Part shown: in pieces, positions 26,485 to 38,759 of the stretch
How positions within the stretch are numbered: the first letter of the stretch is position 1
Layout of the letters: every line of letters begins with the position of its first letter
Source of the DNA: Denticeps clupeoides
Taxonomy: Eukaryota > Chordata > Actinopteri > Clupeiformes > Denticipitidae
Direction of reading: 5' to 3'
DNA length: 64,000 nucleotides
Assembly: GCF_900700375.1 (NCBI RefSeq)
Contig: NC_041711.1
Span: forward strand, 19,213,279-19,277,278
The notes under the pieces: generated by a model
What the model was told of the DNA's origin: nothing
The model's database searches: none
The model's input: only the letters and a program-made list of their open reading frames with translations
Position numbers and translations under genes: made by a program

Positions 26485-29400
26485 TATCTCAGACTGGGAC
26501 CTTACAAATGCTGCTGCTTGCTCCCCCCTTCTTCTGTGCTCAGGACCCCGTTGCTGCTCCCTAGGTCCTGTTGTTGTAGTTGCAGGCTCTTTGATGGATT
26601 CCTTTAATAAATAAAACTGAATAATAATTCACATGTCTGCATTTTTAACAGGACATTTAATTTGAACTAAGCTATTACTTTCAGTAAAACTTACATGTAT
26701 TGCGATGTCCCCATGATGACTTGAAATTTGTTGATATTTGTATAATTTTGTTTAAATGCGCATGAGGTAGTATTTAGTAGTAGGTGTACACAAGCATGGA
26801 CTACTGCTGTTTTTGATCACCATGCTACCACAACCCCATCCATCCATCCCCAAACATTTCCAATAACCCCCCTCTCGCCCCCTCCTAAAATAGCCTATAT
26901 CGCAGCGAGATGTAATGGTGGTTCTTATTGTCCTTTAAGGACATCACAACTTGTAGAGGGTGGTGATCTTCAAGAGAGTGAATATCCACCAAATCAAGCA
27001 CAGAAGAAGGAGACACAGAGAATGCAAAATAATGCCTGTCAAATCCAACAGTGTCCCATTTTTTCACAATGAATTTGACTTTGGAGTCAAAGACCACAAC
27101 ATTCCTAATGGTTGCAAACTGGGGCTCACCATCAGCAGAGTGAGATACAAAAAGTGTCATTCCTGGCCTATAGGTTGCTCCCTTGTATTTAATCCAAGAT
27201 GGCAAATAGACATCTGAGAACAATGGGATTCCTTCAAAACCACATTTCACTTTCTCAAAATTGTCTATAGACGCCAGGAGTGTGGTGTATCCTGGACCAA
27301 CTTCAAAGTCAAATGAGAACATCTTCTCAGACAGCAAGGTGTAGCACAACATCATCTGATGTCGGAAAGCCTGTGTTTTACAAATGTTCCGAAAATTGCA
27401 GGTTATATGACTTAGTCTTTTGAAAAAAACATGTTTTGCCTCAAAACGCTTGGACCAGAACCGAACCAAAGGTCCAAGTCTCCTGATGGCCCCAGGATAG
27501 TGAAGCATGAAGTGGTGCTTTGGCTTCAAATGCCTGTCTGGATAAAGCTCCAAAAACAGACTATGGTGTTCCTCAATCAGATGCTGCAAAAATATAAATG
27601 CCTCTGCAGTCAAGGCTGGAGAGAAAATCAGCTCCATACAGCTAAGTAATGAAAGCAGTAGTTCCCAGTATTTCTCACCTTCTGGAATCAAATCCCCTAT
27701 CATAAGAGGGAGCAACCTTAGAAGGCACCACGTCTGTGCTGCTGTTTGCCTCATGGCCCCATCATTTTTTTTAAGATCCTGAGGTTTGATAACAGATGGC
27801 TTATTGTGACTGTCAGAAAAACCATAATCAAAGCTTGTAAGTCTATTATTCAGCTGATCAAGTGTCAAGAGTTTTTGTTCAATCAGAGAATTAAGAACAA
27901 GCTTGATTTCGTAACCTCCGACCCCTTCCAGAATGTCGTGCATGACATCAGGAGTTACATTGTCAGTTACATGGTAGAAGTGAAGTTTATTGAGTGAACA
28001 CTCTCTTTTAATGCCAGTTTCAGTTGGGTTATTCTGAAGTAGATCAGAGTGGTAGTTAATCCTGTTGCGCATGACTGACAGGTCTTCAACTGTCTGTTCT
28101 CTCAAAACCTCTCTTTGAACCAGACACCATCGACACACAGTTTTCCCTGAGAAACTTTCTGTGTAGCCTAGGATGGAATTAAGACCCAGGTTATCCCCAC
28201 AAACCTGTGCAACGCTTGCTTGAATAGTGCCCTTGAAATGTTTTGTGTGAACCTGAACTCCTTCCAATTCCAGATCCTTAATCTCAGACACAATTGGATC
28301 TAAAACAGAATTTATTCCATAAGTTTTTATGTCATCCGTCTTGTACACTGCCAACAAGAAGTGAGAGTTTAGGTTGGATAGATAGTCAGGTCGCAAGCAT
28401 TTAAGTGTAAAATAAACAAAGCCTAGCTTGTGAACTGAGGTTTTAGATCCAAGTGGATTTACCATCTCGCATTCATCGTTGTACAGTACAAGAGGAATGG
28501 ACAACTCTTTGGAAAAGAGTTCACTAGCTTTAAAGATTGTGCCATCTCTAAAATCTTCAAGAGCAGTGCTTTCTTGATTTTGCCATTCAAAGATCTTGTC
28601 CATTGTTCCTGGACTTTCTAAAACCAGCTTTAGCAAAGGCCTTAAAGGAATTAGCTGAAATGTATCTCAGACTGCCACTTGTTTTACTGTCCCCATCAAC
28701 GTGTCTCTCTTTTGAGTATATGAGACACCAGGGAAAGGCACTTCTTTTGGATGCAAGAAGAATCCAGTCTGAGTAAAATATTGCATTTGCTTGTACTCTG
28801 ACTCAAAGCCCCGAAATGAATGCGCTGCAAATGCAAAATGTTCTAAAAAATTCTGGCTCTCAGGACTATCGATGTGGCCTATCTCTCTTAAAAAAGAGGC
28901 AGTTTTTCTTTGTAGAGATTCAATAACATCACTGACAAGGCTAGATGTGTGTTCTACCACACAATTAACAGAACTCAGTGTCTGGGAGGAATTTGACTTT
29001 AATTTTGCTGAAAACAATGCTACTTTGTCTGTTATATTTTCCTCCTCAAACTCATCACATTGTTCTTCAGAAATTTCATCACATTCCTCATCACTCTGTT
29101 CAACAGTTTCTAAAACTGAATTTGATGAATAGTTCTCAGGCTCACCCAAAGGGGCTTCCTCCATTTCATTAGCATGCTTCAGTAGGTGTCTTCTAAATGA
29201 TCTAATAATACTGAACGTGCGATTACATCCAGTTTGAGCACACTGAAAGTATGTTGATGTAGAATATACATGATGTACAACTTTCAAATGTGAAAAAAAT
29301 TCTCTGATATCAGGTCCCAAAGACCTTTTGCATTTAAAGCAAATGTACCCCATGCTGTCTACACCTAATACCTTGTACTTACATCAAGCACATTCTTGAG

Positions 29401-30127
29401 GTACTTCTTGAATTTTAAACGAAGTCCAATAATAGGGATAAGAGAAGTCAGTGTGACATCATCTAAAAGAAGGAGGGATTCTTGATCGATCTTCTCAGCT
29501 GTAAGTAAAAAAATATGCAGAACACAACAGCTTGTTAACAGCTGGCAGGATATCCAAATGCTATCATCGACCTCAAATAATATATGGCTTATCATCTGAA
29601 ATATAGTGGCAACTTTACATGGCCGCTCAATCTAATGCTAATGTAGAAATATGTGCACTGTGGAAATGTCTGTGCAGAGTGTGGAAAATGAACAGTAGCA
29701 CAGTAGTCACAGCATGACAGATGGAGGCACCTGTGTGGTCACTTGCTCTCAAATACTCTTATACATTTAGATAAGAGTAATACACCTTTTGAATATGTAA
29801 AGACACTACATGTCTCAGTGTGCACTCACAATAACAACAAAATACTGCAATTTTGTAAAATAATGAAAGTAACAGGATGTGCTTTCTGTGGTCTCGGTCT
29901 CTATGAACTGTACTGATGCGGTACTCCGAAACTGTTTTATTAATAAATGTGCAATTATCTGACTAATGCGTCAAACGAACATCACAAGTCATCCAGACAA
30001 ATCTTTAGGCAAGGACAGCCCTAATGATTACAATGAAAAGAGTAAAATATTACAACATACCTTCAAATGTGGGAATTAACACTTCAAGATTCCATTCACT
30101 TAGTTTAGCTTTCACGTATTCATCCAT
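24598..30127 (-). CDS. SAM-domain gene carried by EnSpm element 2 (9 exons, intact)
   Basis: Nine minus-strand exons: 30061-30127, 29383-29498, 26506-26601, 26155-26297, 25957-26041, 25645-25795, 25266-25459, 24988-25173 and 24598-24903. All have AG/GT borders and compatible phases. They sum to 1344 bases, 447 residues plus stop, with no internal stop. Exons 1-2 encode a complete SAM domain (residues 1-61, MDEYVKAKLSEWNLEVLIPTF, then LLLLDDVTLTSLIPIIGLRLK). Exon 3 is Arg/Gln-rich linker. Exons 4-7 form a helical region with the EQFPCLKD and KEYPCLLDTPGM repeats. Exons 8-9 end in YVFDVNYPKQCSQVWQFLQ. The same C-terminal type occurs in fish proteins annotated as SAMD3-like. Intron 2 (29382 to 26602) wholly contains the transposase ORF. 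Function unknown. SAM domains often self-associate, so an accessory DNA-binding or multimerising role is possible. Confidence 0.8.
26447..26480. repeat. (CA)n microsatellite
   Basis: About 17 CA units in the intron between SAM-gene exons 3 and 4, on the element's transcribed strand as TG repeats. Confidence 0.95.
26885..29353 (-). CDS. EnSpm-type transposase with two zinc fingers, one in-frame stop
   Basis: A single minus-strand reading frame of 822 codons is interrupted once, by TGA at 28667-28669. The N-terminus has two zinc-finger-like units (C5-x2-C8 with H22/H27, and C38-x4-C43-x12-H56-x3-H60) for likely DNA binding, followed by an acidic linker near residues 95-110. The large second part carries motifs typical of animal EnSpm transposases: NPLGSKTSVHKLG, CRWCLV, DVMHDILEGVGGYE, LKPKHHFMLHYP and RFWSKRFEAKH. 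The ATG at 29353 lies only 30 bases beyond the 5' splice site of SAM-gene intron 2 (29382). The frame is continuous across the TGA, so this is a recent single-base loss or, less likely, readthrough. Expression would need intron retention or another start. Confidence 0.85.
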
Positions 30128-31292
30128 CTGAAATAGAATAACAAATAAAATACATTTTAGCGTTATGATCTAATTTAATTGTACATCCCAAATTATAAAG
30201 AGTGGCAAGGCAAAATTAGCAGTCTGACATGAACCTAGTTACCCTTTATAGAACTAGCAGAACTATGTGTGTGTGTATGTATATATCCAGAAACTTAACT
30301 GTATTAAATAAAACTGCCATTAAACCACTGTAAACCATTGTAATCTCTAAACAAAATACATACAGCAACGTATTTATCTTCCTCCATTACAAACTCATGA
30401 AATGTCTGCAAAAAGTTGTACAACACTTATAACCAGGATTAACTTTTTTTTTTTTACATATGAAATGGCAACAGTGTAATTAACCATCTAAAATACAACA
30501 TTAAACCAAAAACCCCCTTTCACAGCGTATATGCAAAATAAAGCATACCGATCTCCGTTCTCCTCTCTCCTTCCCCTCAGAATTTTCCCGCCTGTCTCCT
30601 ACCCCCGCAGCTTTCTCTCAGAAACTTTTCTTTTCGTTCCTTAATACATTTTTTTTTGCCCTTCATAAACTTTTTTTTTCGCCCTTCATAAACTTTCTTT
30701 TCGCCTTTCAGAAACCTTTTTTCGCCCCTCAGAAACCTTTTTTTTCGGCACTAATGACGGTGCAAAAAAATGGCGGCTTCTCTCGCTGATGTTCCTGAAA
30801 GTTGACGTGACGTGCGTGCTCTCTTTCACGTCCGCGTTCCCAACCCAGCACCGCTGCCTTGTCACTGCCTCACATGCATCAAACCAGAGGGTGAAATATA
30901 GTCTCTGATTTCCATATAGAGGTCCGTAACATCATTATTTGCTTTCTCTAGTGTGTCTATGAGAGCTGCAATTTGATTTTCAGGGATATCTACCTTTAGT
31001 AGCCTTGCGTGCCTGGATTTTCCATTGTTCGTACAGGTGAATGAGCCTTTTCTTCTTTCTGTGAGCTTCCTCTCTCTGATATGCAAGCATCTTCACTGTG
31101 GTGTTCCGTAAACGACTAGAACGGCGAAGTTCCTCCTCTCCGCTGTCCTGACCGGCGTCAATCGTCAGGCCTTTACTACTGCTTGCTGATGCTTCCATTT
31201 CATGAGTGAGTGTCACGGCTTTTGACCATCATCGGATCCCTCTTGTGAACATCGAACTTGTGAGATGGAATCGATGAGGTACAAGCTCTTAC

Positions 31293-31765
31293 TGTAGCGT
31301 CCCGTCAAATTAAAACAGCTTTACTGATGGTCTGATGCTCTTTATTTCTTTCTCATTCACATTGCATTATCAAACCAACGTAAGAGCTAAAAGAAAACAA
31401 TAAATACAAATTAACAATCTAAACCGTCATTAAATAAAGCTAAGTATAGCCGTAGCTTTGGCTCCCTTGAACATAAATAAAAAGTTGAAGTAAATGTCCA
31501 GATGGCAACAAACCTTGTGTCCACTATCGACAGGAGCTAAACAAAGAAAACTATACACTTTCTGTAATGCTATTTCTCTTTATCACTGTGTTTTCTGTCG
31601 TTTTATGTCCCTTCCCAATTAACTTTTGCTCTCCGCGCTAATACAGTCAACTTCCGGTTTTCCGTCTCACAGGAACTTACAAAATAAAGGCACATAAGTA
31701 AAGTTATGATAGCAAGACTTAAAACATGTTACACAATAACCTGAAAACGTTTCAAGGTCATTTAC
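31293..31765 (-). repeat. LTR (5') of BEL/Pao fossil 2
   Basis: Begins TGTAGCGTCCC and ends GGTCATTTAC on the plus strand. It pairs with 18216-18725. Immediately right of it the ptprn-flank duplication resumes (ACACTTGGCTCCATTTACTC), matching copy B at 48670. Confidence 0.92.
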
Positions 31766-33312
31766 GCAACACACTTGGCTCCATTTACTCAAAGATACAC
31801 ACAGGAGCGGTCCTAGGTCCTCTTGTCCATCTTCCATTGGTGTTAATTTTGCACTCCAGTATCAACGACCCGAGGATCACCACAATGTAAATGAATAGAC
31901 ACTTTAGTGTGCAGAAAAAAATTATTGTGACATAATGACCTTTATTTGGAAGCAGCCCGCCTCCCTCTCCTGTGAGCAGCAGTAACCAGGCACACGGAGG
32001 ACCTCACACTCATGTTCCATATATATGGGTGCGATAGAATTTAGAGGACACCTAGCTCCTTATTCAAAGCTCCTTATTTGAATCGTCTTTTCAACCTTAA
32101 ACACTGCAGGCTGCAATACTGTTTATTTTAAATTGAAATGTCCATATTCATCATAAATCTATTTGCACATGAGCAAAGTTCCCAGGTCTGAGTTTTGAGT
32201 GGGCACAGAGATCATCACCATATAGAGATTTAAAACGTTCTTTATTTCAGAAACAGATTTCCTGGCCCGTAATCAGAAGGTTTCCAGTTCGGATCCCGAA
32301 CCGCTAGGGTACCTCTGTTCCCCCTTTTTGCCGCCCTTCCTTTGGCTCTATTGTTGCTAGTAGTTGGGCTAGTGTAGTGTTCTGCTGACTGTTGTAAACT
32401 GCGACACTGTAGATAAAAGCGGATTCAATTCAATTGATTCTAGTATCAAGCGCATCAATTTTTCCACATTTTGTTATGTTACAGCCTTGTTCCAAAATTG
32501 ATTCAATTCATTTTCCCTCAGAAGCCAACACCCCACAATGACAACGTGTTTCTGTGTATAGCAGCATGTGCCATTAGTACATTATGTCATGTACTTCAGT
32601 ACTGCTTTGATTGTAAAAAAAAAAAAGTTGCATTATAAAAGAGAGAAGTAGACAGAACAGCACGCAACATACCGAGGTCACTGGATTTAATTAGTGTAGC
32701 ACTGAGAGATCTTTTCACAGTTTGGCCTGCACTCTCAATTTTAAGATTAGGTTAAAAGAACTTTATGCATTTCAATTGACCTCCTGTTACCACAGGTTAC
32801 AGCCAAACATGTGTTACACAAAATTACTGGGTTGAGTTGGAGAGCAGCATTCTTTCCATATAACAACGGATGTATATACACAGGACTATTGTTCTGAAAC
32901 CCTGTGGGAGAGGGTTTCATTTTGTCTTCTTGACTGTTTTTTTATTTAGTCTTTATATAAACAGATGTATATTTTAATTTGTTTACTTCCATAAAGTCTG
33001 GGAAGATATTTGCTAAATTTGCCACTTAAAATTGAAGATTAAGATGAAAGGCATTATTGTCATTACACAACAGCGCAACAAGGGTGGTTCTGCCCACCAC
33101 CCTTCAATGCATGATGCCATTGTCAATAAAATAGAAAGTAAAATTATAGTATAGTATAGTAATAACATTTTTCTTATTCTTGGTTTCAGTGCAACACGAA
33201 GAGGTAGTCCGTATATCAGCATGTGCATAACTGTAGCAATGAGGTGTAAAGTGCAGAGGTGCAACAGAGTTAGTCCACAGTAATAAATTCAATTCTTCAA
33301 GAGTGGTGTGGT
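31766..33312. other. Intergenic, no gene seen
   Basis: The first 45 bases are the last piece of copy A of the duplication. The match ends just before the position equivalent to ptprn exon 16. After that the sequence is unassigned. A weak tRNA-SINE-like head appears near 32255-32310 and an A-run lies at 32618. A GT-rich, AT-biased background continues to 33312. Confidence 0.6.
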
Positions 33313-33580
33313 ACAGTTGTGGCCAAAAGTTTTGAGAATGACACACATGGTTTTAAAAATGCTGGTTCTGTTTCATTATGGCAATTTTCATATACTCCAT
33401 TACGTTATGAAGAGTGATGAGATGAATTGCAAGTTTGAAATCATTGGTCTTCCTCTGTTAACCATGGTTACCTGCAAGGAAACACGTGCAGTCATCATTG
33501 CTTTGCATAAAAAGGGCTTCACAGGCTTCACATTGCACCTCAATCAACCATTTATCGGTTAAGTTACTTGCTCATAATGG
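33313..33580 (+). mobile_element. Tc1-like transposon fragment (5' part)
   Basis: Begins with the fish Tc1-type terminal text CAGTTGTGGCCAAAAGTTTT. It runs into the start of a transposase helix-turn-helix region (TCKETRAVIIALHKKGFTG, then a jump to LNQPFIG), so it carries internal deletions and lacks the catalytic part and the right terminal repeat. Confidence 0.8.
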
Positions 33581-33868
33581 ATGTAAGTGGAGTAAATATG
33601 TGAACCTGTGACTTTGTGGCCTTCTGGTTCATAGACAGGTAGGCTACTACCACCCAACAATTTTTCAAGGTCTTCTCCTCTTTTGGAATGTGTGTGTGTG
33701 TGCGTGTGTGTGTCAGGAGGAGAGACTCAACCCATTTAAAAGTCAGTGGCTACTGGAGTGTGACAAGCTGTGACAAAAACAGAAACAACTCGGTCACCTT
33801 GGGTTCAACAACACAGTCTTAACCCTTTGTTTCCACCAACAAAACACTTGTTTCCATGGTGTCCCCTG

Positions 33869-33878
33869 TATATATAAA
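33869..33878 (+). promoter_or_regulatory. TATA box of tubulin copy 2
   Basis: TATATATAAA lies 80-90 bases before the ATG at 33957. An mRNA start near 33900 is inferred. Confidence 0.7.
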
Positions 33879-33956
33879 GAGAGAGAATTTCCAAGGAGAT
33901 TCAAATAGACGGTTTCTTCCCTGAACAACTGACATTGGGCAGAAGAACTAAAGAAA

Positions 33957-35889
<1,933 letters not shown>

Positions 35890-35975
35890 ATACTCTTGTA
35901 TATTCTTTAAAAATAATTCTATAAAATGTCCTGAAAGATACTAAAGTTTGAATATAAATTAAACCTTTTTTCTAT

Positions 35976-35981
35976 AATAAA
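35976..35981 (+). promoter_or_regulatory. Poly(A) signal of tubulin copy 2
   Basis: AATAAA about 87 bases past the stop codon. The following 36000-37000 is AT-rich with a SINE remnant at 36162 and no gene visible. Confidence 0.75.
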
Positions 35982-36161
35982 ACAATCAGTCTGCTTGCAT
36001 TGTCACTCATTTTACAAGTTAGACAGATACCATCTTAAACACAATACAAGACATATACATTTGACAAGTACAGTCAGTATCCTTTGCAACAAAATATTCA
36101 AACTGGTGCAGTAATGCCTAGACTGCATCTGGCACATTAGTTACAATTAGCTCTCTGTTTA

Positions 36162-36285
36162 TGCCCTTATCCAGAGTGACTTACAATCATTAGTTACAGG
36201 GACAGTCCACCAGGAGACACTCAGGGTCTTGATTAGGGACACATTGGTAGTGGGGTTTGAATCTGTGACTTAGTCGCTTGGCTCC
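36162..36285 (-). mobile_element. SINE remnant, L2-tail family
   Basis: Reversed and eroded copy with CCCTTATCCAGAGTGACTTAC, the GGGACAGTCC segment and a decayed tRNA head. Confidence 0.75.
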
Positions 36286-37009
36286 CATGTAATCCTGATG
36301 AAGCAAAATTATTTGACATTGAGAATAGATTTGCTGCAAGATTCTTAGACATTTTTTCATTAGCACATAAGTACATTAGGATATTCTCAAGTTCTCAAAA
36401 TGTATACTGACAATAGGCATATTGTCTACTGATGGTACATACTGAAACTATTTTGCTTTTTCCTTTATCATTTGCTTACAGAACATGTTATGGGTCAATT
36501 GTTTAATTAAAAAAAGACTATTATATCAATCTAAATGTTTATATGTACATATAATTCAAATACAGTTTAGGTCATTTTAAATGCCAAATACATACATTAA
36601 ATAGAGAGAAACTAGATATCCTATTAAAATGGAAACACATTCTCACAGGTCTTAGCATCCTGGTAAACTACCCCTTATATTGCAAAAAAAATCAATAAGT
36701 CAAGAACAATAGGGAAACGTTGCCCTTTCATTGTTAAAGGAGTCTGTTTCAATTGCAAATCCATCCCCCGCTAACCAGTATTGCACATGACCAATTCCAC
36801 CAATTCCAAGTGTTGTCCAAATAATCTGAAAGGTGTGTGCTTTATCATCTGAGTCAGTGTCACAAAATATTTTTATCAAAGAGCAGACTTATAAGACATT
36901 TTGAATATTGAATGTTGATTTGGAGTTTGTAATCACGTCTCCCGACATAATATTATTACAGCAACACATTCCAGTCATGCCAAGTTAAATCCCACTCAGC
37001 CTGCTGGAA

Positions 37010-37352
37010 TTCCATAAAAACATCTGAGACATCTAGTCATCTCCAAACTAGACTACTGTAACTCACTCCTGGCTGGTCTTCCTCTTAGTGCTACTCAACC
37101 GCTCCAGCTGATCCAGAACATTGCAGCACGGCTTGTTTTCACCCTTCCCAAATTCTCCCATCACTCTTCGGCTGCGTTGCCTACAATGGCTTCCAATAGC
37201 TGCCCACATCAGGTTCAAAATACAGATGCTTGGTTGGGTTCTGAGTTGCTATATGAACCTACAAATCGGGTCTTAGTGAACCAAAAAAGGGATTTCATTT
37301 TTGGACATTTGAGTAAGTCGCTCTGGATAAGAACATCTGCCAAAATGCGGTA
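37010..37352 (+). mobile_element. LINE 3' fragment sharing the SINE tail
   Basis: The plus strand reads as a reverse-transcriptase C-terminus (LDYCNSLLAGLPL, QLIQNIAARLVFTLPKFSHH), frame-broken afterwards. At 37311-37345 it ends with GTAAGTCGCTCTGGATAAGA and a CATCTGCCAAAATGC tail. That tail is the same as the tail of the tRNA-derived SINEs in this window, marking this LINE type as their likely mobilising partner. Confidence 0.75.
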
Positions 37353-37860
37353 AAACGTATAACTGAGGAAGTCCAGTCTTGCACAGGAGCTGCCAGTTCT
37401 ACACTGCAGTCATTGAGTCCATCCTTTGCTCCTACATCACATTCTGGTATGGAGCAGCCACTCAACAGCACAGGAACAGACTGCAACGGACTGTATGGAT
37501 GACAGAAAAGAAAATCAATGTCTCCTTCACCTCCACCCAGAACCTGTCCCTCTCAAGAATCAAGAAGAGAGCAGGTAAAATCATCACAGATCCCTCACAC
37601 CCTGGACACAGACTTTTTGGCCTCCTGCCCTATGGCAGATTATGTAGAAGGCTGCAGACTAGGACCAGCCGACACAGGAAATGTCCCCTCACCATCCCCC
37701 TCCTAAACAGCTGATCTATCTGACACTGCACTTTATGTAAACTTGTGCTATTTTTTCTGTAATGCGGTGTTTTTTTTCTGTATGTGAGATTTAAACTATT
37801 GTATGACCGGAATAAAATTCCGTGTATGTGTTCGCTCACATACTTGGCCAATAAATGTGA
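37353..37860 (+). mobile_element. L2/Rex1-like LINE 3' end
   Basis: Reads CSYITFWYGAATQQHRNRLQR, then RAGKIITDPSHPGHRLFGLLP and RTSRHRKCPLTIPLLNS before a stop. This is the typical C-terminus of fish L2-like ORF2 proteins. The 3' end carries AATAAAATTCCGTGTATGTG and an AATAAATGTGATTGG tail. It is strongly 5'-truncated. No gene is seen from 37860 to 38300. Confidence 0.8.
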
Positions 37861-38304
37861 TTGGTTTTGTATTTATGTAATGTAATTGCATGTTACTTTA
37901 ACATGGCAAAAGCCTACATGATCTCTTTAACCATATGTAAAAGAAAAGGTGCAGGTTGTCTGATTTCTGTATAACACTATTTAACACAATTTAAAAACAA
38001 TTAGGTAAGTTTAAATTCTCTTTTAACAAATACATAAAACCTTAACAAACATTATCATTCCAGGTGGCGGTAGGATGTTTCAATAGGAAAGAAGCAAGAG
38101 CACCTGGCTGCAGCCACTGTTGAGCTCCATAGGCAGAAATAAGTCACCTCCACATTAGGCGGAAATACTTTAACTTTTGTATGAATCTCAAGGAAAACTG
38201 AATAACAGAAAAATCACCATTAGCATGAAGATCCCACAGTCAATTCTAAAGTCTTGACTCAGAATACCCTTTATTACAGTGAATATAAAAACTAATTAAT
38301 AAAA

Positions 38305-38541
38305 TTAGGGGCAGTGGTGGCCTAGCGGTTAAGGAAACGGCCCCGTAATCAGAGGAAGAAACCTTGGGAAGGAGTGATACAGAGAGGGACCCCCTTCCAG
38401 GGTAGAGTGAGCCTGCAAATGGTGTCAGTGCAGGGTTGGATATGATATAATGATAAGTCCTACGGTTGTAGGGTTGGAGAAGTCCAGGATGTATTCAGTG
38501 TCATGGTCTAGATTACGTGTCCATAATGATGTTACTGGTCC
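38305..38541 (+). repeat. SINE head plus interspersed repeat
   Basis: Bases 38305-38351 are the tRNA-like head of the second SINE family (GGCCTAGCGGTTAAGG). From 38352 the sequence switches to a near-exact copy of 19910-20090. The two repeats are joined without visible target duplications. Confidence 0.7.
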
Positions 38542-38759
38542 ATTTGAAGATCCCTGAAGCTGTAGTTGTAACGGTGGTGGTGGCTGTGGTGACCCTCTGG
38601 TTTGTGTCATGTTTTGTCCTTGTAAAGCAGTTGTCATGTATTCCGAGCCCTCAGCAGAGAGTGGACTACCGGATTTACCACACGGAACCCCCTTTTCCAC
38701 CAACCCGATTTTTTATGCATTTACTAATAAGTCCTTCAACTTTCTATCCGCGCTGGTAA

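Larger units (their letters stand above)
21626..30849 (-). mobile_element. EnSpm/CACTA-type DNA transposon 2 (transposase plus SAM-domain gene)
   Basis: The left end is CACTCTAAAAACTGCTGGG at 21626, a CACT-type terminus followed by a dense array of GGGTT/AACCC subterminal motifs. The inner part of a matching right end, AACCCAGCA, is visible at 30841-30849, but the outermost dozen bases are not recognised, so the right border is approximate. The element carries on its minus strand a zinc-finger transposase (29353 to 26885) and a nine-exon SAM-domain gene (30127 to 24598) that encloses it. A gypsy copy (about 22081-24372) sits in its 3' flank. It is inserted in BEL/Pao fossil 2. Stretches 29600-30060 and 30130-30840 are AT-rich intron or flank with no gene seen. 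Confidence 0.8.
18216..31765 (-). mobile_element. BEL/Pao LTR retrotransposon fossil 2, with nested insertions
   Basis: Minus-strand element bounded by two LTRs (18216-18725 and 31293-31765) and by a short target repeat CAACA on both sides. Copy B has the uninterrupted target at about 48667. In element order the recognisable parts are a gag N-terminal region (31216 to 30862), reverse transcriptase (21693 to 21137), RNase H region (20696 to 20097) and integrase C-terminal region (19348 to 18737). It is broken with several breaks. An EnSpm-type transposon of about 9 kb sits between gag and RT, and another interspersed repeat sits near 19745-20092. LTR divergence of a few percent suggests moderate age. 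Confidence 0.9.

Noticed and set aside
32820-32850. Right terminus of EnSpm element 2 beyond the BEL/Pao LTR
   Set aside because: A CTGGGTTGAGTTGG match near 32827 is short and lies outside the BEL/Pao element that contains the transposon. The AACCCAGCA at 30841 is the better candidate.
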